DNA of 64,000 nucleotides from Synanceia verrucosa (lineage: Eukaryota; Chordata; Actinopteri; Perciformes; Synanceiidae), in contig CM056569.1 of assembly GCA_029721515.1 (NCBI GenBank), positions 18,384,007-18,448,006 of the forward strand. The letters run 5' to 3'. The notes under the pieces are model-generated. The model was not told the origin of the DNA and ran no database searches. It was given only the letters and a program-made list of their open reading frames with translations. The translations under genes and the position numbers were made by a program. This document shows, piece after piece, positions 56,841-64,000 of the stretch. Every line of letters begins with the position of its first letter. Position 1 is the first letter of the stretch.

Positions 56841-57653
56841 ATGGCGCTGTCTGGAATGGCTGCCTTCGCTTCGGCTCCGTGTAGACTGTGTCGTTTTGTC
56901 GTCTTTTATGTTGTTTTATTATGTCTTTTCCTACCCACGTTAAGTGCATTGTTATGCTACGAGAGGAACACTCTACTGGAGATTGGAAATGGTGTGACTT
57001 ACCCATTTATGGACGACTTTGAGAGCTGGCCCAGTGAAATCCTGAGAGGCATAAACGCTATCGTTCCCCTTGCAGTCCTGGCGCTAAGGAAGCGGCGCCG
57101 GGGATGCAGAGCTGGTACGAGGAAACAACTTCGAACCAAGGGTAACAGAACACCGCTGCCATCCATACTCCTGGCCAACGTGCAATCCTTGGATAATAAA
57201 TTGGATGAGATACGAGCCAGGATCAGCTACCAGAGAGACGTCCAGGACTGCAACGTCCTATGCTTCGTGGAAACATGGCTTACCCCGTCCATCTCCGATG
57301 CCGCGATTCAACCAGCGGACTCGTTCACAGTTCACCGCTCAGACAGAGACGATAAGTCGGGGAAAACGAGAGGCGGAGGTGTCTGTTTAATGACGAACTC
57401 TTCGTGGGTTAATCCACAGAACGCCAAGGTACTGTCCAGGGGCTGCTCCCCCGACCTAGAGCATTTGGTGATCTTAGCCCGACCTCACCATCTCCCCAGG
57501 GACACCACAGCCGTGATTATCTATGCTGTTTACATTCATCCCACTGCGAATATAGACACGGCATTGTCTACGCTACAGGATTTGATAAATAAACTCTCTG
57601 ATCGCTATCCCAGGGCAGCTAACGTGGTGTTAGGAGACTTTAACAAACCCTAA
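56841..57653 (+). pseudogene. LINE AP-like endonuclease with N-terminal extension
   Basis: 270 aa. The first 90 residues are hydrophobic then basic (RKRRRGCRAGTRKQL) and unlike a nuclease. The AP-endonuclease motifs are ILLANVQSLDNKLDEI (Asn, about residue 113), VLCFVETWLTP (Glu, about 140), GGGVCLM (about 180) and VVLGDFNK (Asp and Asn, about 264-266). The domain ends prematurely at TAA 57651-57653, right after GDFNKP, so its C-terminal catalytic His part (SDH motif) is absent. It is a nicking enzyme that would prime insertion in intact elements. Confidence 0.85.
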
Positions 57654-57668
57654 CCCTCAAAAGCAAAT

Positions 57669-59207
57669 GTGGCTGTGAATGATCCTACCCTAGGTGAGGA
57701 ACTAAATGAGTTTTTTGCACGGTTCGAGGACAGTGTTAGTCCAGCCGAGATCAACTCTGTGCAGGAGGCTATTGCCCCAGCATTAGCTCTAGCCAAGGAA
57801 AGTATGCCACCTACTTTCACCGTGCATGATGTGAGGCTAATACTGAAAGGTGTAAATGGCAGGAAGGCTGCTGGGCCTGATAATATCCCAGGACGAGTGG
57901 TCAAAGCCTGTGCTGACCAATTAGCCCCAGTAGTTCACACCATCTGGAAGGCCTCACTAGAGCAGGGGGACATTCCCCGTATATGGAAAGAATCCATTAT
58001 TGTTCCCATCGCTAAGAACAACCAGCCAAGCTCCATGAACGACTACCGACCGGTAGCTTTAACACCTATTCTCATGAAGTGTTTTGAGAAGTTGGTGAAG
58101 AGCATGATCTTGAAAGAACTGCCAGACTCTTTTGATCCCACCCAATTCGCCTACAAGAAGAACAGAAGCCCTGAGGATGCAATTTCCCATCTGCTCCATG
58201 CCACAAATGCACATCTTGACGCTGGCAAGGGAAATTACACAAGGTGGTTGTGTGTGGACTACAGTTCCGCCTTTAATACAATCGTGCCTCAGAGGCTCAT
58301 TGGGAAGATCAGGGATCTGGAGATCACACCATCTCTCCTCCCCTGGTACCTCAACTTCCTCACAGACAGGCCCCAGAGGGTGAGGTGGGGAAACAACAAC
58401 CTCACAGCACCTCGGACCCTGAACATCGGAGCTCCACAGGGCTGCGGACTGAGTCCACTGCTCTATACCCTCTACACCCACGACTGTGTGGCGACGTACC
58501 CCTCCACCATCATTGGGAAATTTGCGGACGACACAGTGGTGGTGGGGATGATCTCCAAAAATGATGAGACAGCCTACCGTGAGGAGGTGGAGCACCTGTC
58601 GTCCTGGTGCAAGGAGAACAATCTCCTACTGAACGTGACCAAAACGAAGGAGTTGGTCATGGACTTTAGAAGGAGCAAAAGAACCTCCCATCTACCGATC
58701 ACCATAAATGGGACCCCAGTGGAAATAGTGAACAGCTACAAGTACCTGGGAGTACATATCAGTGCGGACCTGACCTGGAGTGCTCATGTCTCTGCTCTGG
58801 CAAAGAAGACTGCAGGGAAACTGTACCATCTCAGGAGGCTGAGGAAGCACACTAAATCCCCAGCCTTACTGAAAGCCTTCTACTCTGCCACGGTGGAGTC
58901 TGTGCTGACGGGCAGTATAACTGCCTGGTATGGCAACTGTAGTGTCAAGGACAGAAAGAGACTGACACGGATCATAAAGGCTGCGGAGCGGACCACCCGC
59001 ACCACCTTGCCCCGCCTAGAGGACATCTACCTCAAACGCTGTCGAGCGAAGGCAACAAAAATAATGAAGGACAGTTCTCATCCAGGCCACCACTTGTTCA
59101 CGTGGTTGCGGTCTGGGAGGAGACTGAAGCACTCAGCTGTAAAGACTATGAGGATGAAGAATAGTTTCTTCCCCCAGGCCATCAGGGCACTTGACAATGC
59201 CAAATAG
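57669..59207 (+). CDS. LINE reverse transcriptase
   Basis: 512 aa, uninterrupted. Domain order: NGRKAAGPDNIPGRVVK (about residues 65-80), YRPVALTPILMKCFEKLV (about 125-142), FAYKKNRSPEDAISHLLH, CVDYSSAFNTIVPQRL (first catalytic Asp), IGAPQGCGLSPLLYTLYTH, and KFADDTVVVG with F-A-D-D at residues 285-288. The C-terminal part has YKYLGVHISADLTWSAHV and ends NSFFPQAIRALDNAK. All catalytic motifs are intact. In the full element this would be the second half of one polyprotein with the endonuclease; here it lacks an upstream start of its own, and the Met at 57669 is not a native start. Confidence 0.93.
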   Translation: MAVNDPTLGEELNEFFARFEDSVSPAEINSVQEAIAPALALAKESMPPTFTVHDVRLILKGVNGRKAAGPDNIPGRVVKACADQLAPVVHTIWKASLEQGDIPRIWKESIIVPIAKNNQPSSMNDYRPVALTPILMKCFEKLVKSMILKELPDSFDPTQFAYKKNRSPEDAISHLLHATNAHLDAGKGNYTRWLCVDYSSAFNTIVPQRLIGKIRDLEITPSLLPWYLNFLTDRPQRVRWGNNNLTAPRTLNIGAPQGCGLSPLLYTLYTHDCVATYPSTIIGKFADDTVVVGMISKNDETAYREEVEHLSSWCKENNLLLNVTKTKELVMDFRRSKRTSHLPITINGTPVEIVNSYKYLGVHISADLTWSAHVSALAKKTAGKLYHLRRLRKHTKSPALLKAFYSATVESVLTGSITAWYGNCSVKDRKRLTRIIKAAERTTRTTLPRLEDIYLKRCRAKATKIMKDSSHPGHHLFTWLRSGRRLKHSAVKTMRMKNSFFPQAIRALDNAK

Positions 59208-59484
59208 ATGGGGTACACATAGTGTACACTTGCTGCTATTTTTATTATCTAAACCTTTTTAAACTTTTTAACTAGTACTAGACTATTATATTACTAGACT
59301 GTACTTTTAAACCTATGGGACTCTAAGCTTCCTACACTGTATTGTTATTTGTTTGTTTTTGTATGTTTTTAATGTGCATAGTCTTGGAGTGGCTGCGGCC
59401 CACATTTCACTGCTCATTTCGATGCTGTATGTGACAATAAAAACCTTTGAACCTTTGAACCTTTTGAACCTTTGAATCTAACCT

Positions 59485-59870
59485 GAAGCACTGTTGCAGG
59501 GGGCCGTTAGTCTGCAGCTGATATAGTGGGGCCATCACAGAAGAACTTATATAAGTTTTAAATTCTTTGTGATCATTGAAAAGTTTTGGGATAAACTCTG
59601 CTGGTGACACACTTGTGGGATTCAGTGTCGATGCTGATGAGCATCAACACTGCTTTAATCTGCTTTACCTTTTCAGCTCAGCATTCTTTCTTGTGCCTGC
59701 ATTCCACTTTCTCTGTATGTCAGTGCATGATGTCCCTGTCTTTCCCTGTCTGACTGCATTCTCAACCTGAATTGAAAATAAAATTTATGATACAATGTTT
59801 TTAAACAAGAGAATCATACACCATTAAATGCATTGAAAAGTTTTATTAAATCTACCAGAACAATCAATAT
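59485..59870. other. Non-coding stretch
   Basis: Nothing recognised. It contains ordinary AT-rich DNA and an AATAAAATTTATG run near 59778. Confidence 0.4.
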
Positions 59871-59877
59871 TTACCTT

Positions 59878-60302
59878 CCAAAGGATGGCAGCAGCATGGC
59901 TGCAAGATCTGCCTTGACCTGCAATACATGTGCACCCTGCTATTTCTATTTCACCTGATGTTGACACTAAAACCCAGGCTCGGTGAAACAGGACTTTAAG
60001 GCTTTGGCTGGGCTCACGTCTGCCTTAAGGTAAATAAGATTGTGTCCCATCTCTTTTAACATAACTCGACCAACCTTATTACTGTGTAAGTACTGATATC
60101 CCTCAGAGCTTTTAAGATTGTTCATTGCCTCGCCATCCGAAGCAACAGAGTTAAGAAAGTAGCTAAAAATGCTACTGTAAGTTATTTTCGGCCAAATCAT
60201 CCTCTCACCCTTCTGTGGTAGTAGGCAGCGGGATTGTAATGTTGTCTCATTTGAGCTGTGACAGCTGATGTTCCCACATAGCTTTCGTCTACTCAAGATC
60301 AA
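59878..60302 (-). pseudogene. Exon with SWIM-type zinc finger (transposon-associated)
   Basis: Minus frames: 60302-59967 begins MILSRRKLCG and includes EGYQYLHSNKVGRVML and YLKADVSPAKALKSC. After a frame change, 59970-59878 reads AWVLVSTSGEI and CTCIAGQGRSCSHAAAILWK. C-x-C...C-x-H is the SWIM zinc-binding pattern. I recall this combination in fish proteins carrying a YqaJ-type nuclease, associated with DNA transposons. The exon ends at a donor-like GGAAG-GTAAAT. The nuclease part was not found here, so the copy is partial and broken. Confidence 0.55.
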
Positions 60303-60489
60303 CTAGATCTAGCACATGTAAACAAAGGCAGTTCCTGCTCATACCGGAAGTTGCACCCATAATTCACGCAAGGGGTCATGGGGGCTAGGAATAAGGTGGA
60401 TAGTAATAAATAAAAAAAAATCAAAATGTTGACTTTACAAATCCTGTAGTTTGTTTCGTATAAACAAAGTCATATCTGATGATCACACA

Positions 60490-60583
60490 GTTCATCATGC
60501 AGGGTGGCACCTGGGGTGGCCAATCAGATTTCAGGGGTGGCACATGCCACCCGAGGCCATCCCCTAGACACGCCCCTGAGTCT
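60490..60583. mobile_element. hAT-like MITE 3' end
   Basis: TCATGCAGGGTGGCACCTGG through TAGACACGCCCCTGA matches the 3' part of the family seen at 62452-63185 and adds its terminal CAGGGGCGTGTCTA (reverse-complemented), the mirror of the other end's CAGTGGTGTGTCCAGAC. Confidence 0.65.
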
Positions 60584-60589
60584 ACCTTG

Positions 60590-62450
60590 CAAGGCTGCAA
60601 ATTAATACAGAACAAACAATAACTCAAACAATGAATTCTGAAAGTGCTGCAGCATCTTAAACTGGAACCAATGAACATTTGAAGATAAATACAGCGAAAA
60701 ATTTGACATGTTGAAGGCGGGGAAATAAGTGGCAAAGTGCTCTTCTAGGCGTTTCAGGTAGGCACACGTGGAGCACTTTATCGGGTGCTGTGTCTGAGCG
60801 GGTTGAAGCGTAGTAACGCATGCATGTCACATAATCGGTTCACTCAAGATATATTATAGTATATATCAGATATTATATACTGCATTTTATTTGAATTTGA
60901 TTTTTATTAGGAAAAGTGTGTGGGGTTTTAATTTGAATGAAATATATATTCAATCATTACAAAATATTTTTATTGGTATTTTTTTCATTTTTATTGATTA
61001 CCAGAATTTTCACCCCAAGGTTGAAAAATACTTTGCTAACTATTATAAGTCACACCAGAGGAGCAGAGAGACTCCAATTAACATTGTTAATCTTCAATAT
61101 CTTTTATCAAGACAAATTGGAAGGGAAGTTTAGTGTTCATTCACCCATCAGTGAAATCATACGTGGCTTTTAAAAATAATGAAGCAAACTTCGCAGACTT
61201 AGTTTGCATGCAGTACTGGAGCTGCTCTTCCTGGCTTGTCCAAACTAATCAAACCTGCAGGAGAGACCAAGGTCCTTAACTGGACAAATGTGTCCAAACA
61301 GTACCTGGGTGCACTCGTCACTATGGAAATAATGAGAGGAACAGAGAGCAAACTGAGCCCAAATGTGACAGCACCAACATGGTCCGATTTGGTTCACTTA
61401 ATCATGAGAAAGGGTCAGTCAGATCAGTCTACTTGTTAGTTTCATTTCTCTGTTTATCTTATTTATTGTTTCCAGCATTCATTCATGCATCATTTTAATT
61501 TGATTCTAATTAAAGTGGAGGAAGTGAAACAGCAACATTCATCTACCTACCTTGAGGCTGGACGCTCTCTGGAAACCATTAGCCCATCTGGCCTTACTGG
61601 ATGGATTTGGTTTTACAGAGCTCATAACAAGGTGGATAAAGAATGAAGAAGACTGAGCAGACTTTCCTACGGTGGCCCTGATTTCCGTACTTTAGAAAGT
61701 GTACTAATGTTCACGTCAAAAGACATTACAGGCAGGTATGTAGGAAACAAGTGTCCTATATTGCACTACATGTTCAGGAAATGATGCAAAATGTCTTTAA
61801 ATATCTTGTCATTCTCACCTTCTACATAAAATTTACATTCAGTGTTGAATGACATGTTGAATGTGTGATAATGAAGAAACTGGGTCCAGGATTCCGTCTT
61901 TAGAACCTTTTACTGTAGTCCGTGTCTCGGGAGCATTACAGACAAGCCAGAACTAGACTTCCTAGTGAGAGACTGGTTAATGCCTCTAGAACACACCCAC
62001 ACTGCGTGCATGCGCAGTGTTTTATTCACTTGAGACAGGTAAGTAGGAACACTGATTGTTCCAGACTATAAAACAACATTAGATACATGTTCTACAGTCA
62101 GGTAATGTAAAACTAATAATATAATCCGAGATATTTCATAAAACTGAACATAACATCACAACATCACTTCAACAAAGGAAGGCAAACGCCACAAACAGAA
62201 GATAAGCAAAATACAAAAAAACTGGCAGCAAACAAAAGGCACTGACAAGGAGTTAAATAAGTGTATAAATAAATGACTATTAATCATCAGACGTATATTA
62301 ATGAACAAAAGACAAAAACACTAAATAACAAAATGCCTTAACAAGGAACCTGAACCAATAATAAATGATTGAAAAGTAACAAATCAAGAGGATTCAAACA
62401 AGAATCAACACTAAACTTAACAAGAAAAAAGTAACAACTGACAGAATCAG
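60590..62450. other. Non-coding stretch
   Basis: No gene or repeat boundary I can defend. The ORFs at 60891-61439 show no motif. Confidence 0.4.
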
Positions 62451-62451
62451 T

Positions 62452-63185
62452 GGTGTGTCCAGACTTTTTCTGCAGGGGTGTCCCAAGTGGGGCACGAAAT
62501 CATGCAGGGTGGCAGGATTAGATCATATTTAATGAAATAAGTCTGATACAGGATATTAATCCTCTACATCAGGCTCAGAATAACAATACTCCAAAGAAAA
62601 CAAGACAATTTTACATATACATATATTACTCACATAACAAAAATAATCCAAAGTAACTTTCATGTTATGTTCAAAGATAAACCAAAATCCACAAGAAGTC
62701 ACAACCTTGCTCTATTATTATATTAAAACTCCCTGTTTGACCAGAAATTACCTGCTCTGTTTTTAAAAGAATTCACTGATGGAGCTTCACTATGTCAGTC
62801 ACTGCACAGGGGTGCTCATGCTGTTCCATCAACATTGCATCACCTCACCATGTTATTTTGTCTTTTATGATTAATTCGACTAATAAAATTTCAATCTTTA
62901 ATTGTTAGTATAAACTGAAATATAAATACAACTGGCAATCACAACACACTGACTGAATGGGATAATACAAGTGTAATATTAATGTTTTATTTTTTATGAA
63001 AGGTGCAAAAATAAAAACAATGCAAAAAATATAAATAATAATATAAAGTGCTGACTAAATCAAACTAAATTAATAAATAAAAAAACCTGCAAACCAAGTC
63101 ATGTCTGACAATATTGCACAGTTCATCATGCAGGGTGGCACCTGGGGTGGCAATCAGATTTCAGGGGTGGCACACGCCACATATG
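62452..63185 (+). mobile_element. hAT-like MITE, right terminus missing
   Basis: Left terminus CAGTGGTGTGTCCAGAC, body shared with 31536-31670 (CATCAACATTGCATCA, TTTTGTCTTTTATGATTAA) and with 60490 (CATGCAGGGTGGCACCTGGGG). It ends at GGTGGCACACGCCAC, before the terminal CCCTAGACACGCCCCTG present at 60565-60582. No target duplication could be checked because the right end is lost. Confidence 0.6.
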
Positions 63186-63189
63186 GGTG

Positions 63190-63690
63190 CTGTGACGCTG
63201 AAGATTGGAGGTGACGGGATGGAGGAATGTTGGTTCATGCTGGAGAGAGACCACAGCAGAGACTGCTTGGTTACTAAGGTCGCTTTCACACCTAACCAAG
63301 TGGATTCGGTTCACTTGGGGGGCTGGAAGTTGCAACATTGTTGCATTTATCACTTGGTTCGGTTCCGCCTTCACACTGCAATTCCTGAACCGCACCAAAC
63401 TTTCTGAGCGTCAACAGTCAGGTATGTAACCTCACAGACGACAAACAGGGTGGACTGGCAATCTTGTATTGTGCTTCATTACATTGTTTGAGGGAATGCT
63501 ACAACGTTAGCGTTGCCTACCTACATACTAGTGAACGCAACTGTCACTAATGCTAACGTAGTTCGTCAGGGATTGAGGCTGTTCATTTTCTAACTTTGAC
63601 AATATAACGTGACAACACATCAGCACAGAGTTTAAGGGCTGTGACTGTTGGTAGTTGTGATTAATTTGATTAAAATATGTCAAATTGTGA
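63190..63690. other. Non-coding stretch
   Basis: No gene supported. Two ORFs overlap in opposite strands without motifs. Confidence 0.4.
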
Positions 63691-63695
63691 ATTTA

Positions 63696-64000
63696 TGGGG
63701 GCGGCACGGTGGTGTAGTGGTTAGCACTGTCACTTCACAGCAAGAAGGTACCAGGTTCAAATCCCGGGCCCGGGGCCTTTCTGTGTGGAGTTTGCATGTT
63801 CTCCTCATGTCTGCATGGGTTCTCTCTGGTACTCCGGCTTCCTCCCACCATCCAAAAACATGCATGGGGATAGGTTAATTGGCTAATTTAAATTGCCCGT
63901 AGGTGTGAGTGTGAGTGGTTGTCTGTCTCAATGTGCCCTGCAATGAGGTGGCGACTTGTCCAGGGTGTACCCTGCCTTCCGCCCTGAGGACAGTGTCCTC
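63696..64000 (+). mobile_element. tRNA-derived SINE-like repeat, cut by window end
   Basis: Best-preserved head of this family: GGCGGCACGGTGGTGTAGTG with A-box TGGTGTAGTGG and B-box GGTTCAAATCC at 63753-63763. The body follows (TTTGCATGTTCTCCTCATG, CCAAAAACATGCATGGGGAT) to the window edge. As a pol III promoter head it would transcribe rightward. Confidence 0.85.

Larger units (their letters stand above)
56540..59480 (+). mobile_element. Nearly complete CR1/Rex-like LINE with internal deletion
   Basis: A 5' untranslated region from about 56540, an endonuclease ORF, an RT ORF in the same frame, a 3' region with AATAAAAACC near 59437 and a 3' tail of three or more CCTTTGAA octamers ending near 59478. 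Octamer tails are typical of CR1-type LINEs. Codons are well kept in both parts, so the copy is young, but the part linking EN and RT is missing (see the findings). Clade assignment is by motif recall. Confidence 0.88.

Noticed and set aside
57645..57660. Telomere-like CCCTAACCC
   Set aside because: Under two repeat units, so not interstitial telomere sequence; treated as a deletion junction only.
63720..63790. tRNA gene
   Set aside because: A- and B-boxes are present, but the sequence cannot form a full cloverleaf by eye and continues into a SINE body found in three other places.

Overview
The window reads as teleost fish nuclear DNA. It has GT-AG introns and one compact, ordinary host gene, histone H2A.Z, set in AT-rich, repeat-dense sequence. 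The repeats (L2 and Rex/CR1-type LINEs, BEL/Pao, an epsilon-like endogenous retrovirus, Tc1, hAT and Harbinger MITEs, tRNA-SINEs) are the mix I associate with fish genomes. No bacterial-style operon, CRISPR array or rRNA is present.

Layout. 0-8.3 kb: an L2 reverse-transcriptase fragment, then two BEL/Pao retrotransposon copies in opposite orientations. 8.3-20.3 kb: mostly non-coding repeats. These include a Tc1 fragment split by a 2.97-kb terminal-inverted-repeat element, a decayed exon with a P2X7-like domain, and an L2 3' fragment with a minisatellite. 20.3-27.6 kb: a third BEL/Pao copy on the minus strand, split inside its integrase by a 2.9-kb Helitron/Helentron-like insertion that carries a 21-unit tandem array. 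28.6-30.9 kb: gag of a fourth BEL copy. 31-34.7 kb: small repeats. 34.7-38.6 kb: an L2 copy that has received a solo LTR and a hAT MITE, both with visible target-site duplications. 38.6-44 kb: a broken minus-strand endogenous retrovirus invaded by a Harbinger MITE, by an inverted internal piece of that MITE, and by another solo LTR. 47.8-51 kb: a decayed seven-exon minus-strand integrase gene with a Ser/Thr repeat tail. 51.2-54.5 kb: a LINE fragment, then the intact five-exon h2az1-type gene with promoter and poly(A) signal. 55-64 kb: SINEs, a nearly complete LINE with an EN-RT junction deletion, a SWIM-finger exon, and hAT-like MITE pieces.

Only the H2A.Z gene looks like a functional host gene. 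Everything else is transposon-derived and mostly broken by stops, frameshifts, truncations and later insertions. The most unusual items are the intron-containing integrase gene, the Helentron-like array whose unit lengths all equal 61+3n, the unclassified TIR element, and the 124-bp inverted MITE segment that replaces the protease region of the endogenous retrovirus. Family names rest on motif recall, not on database searches.
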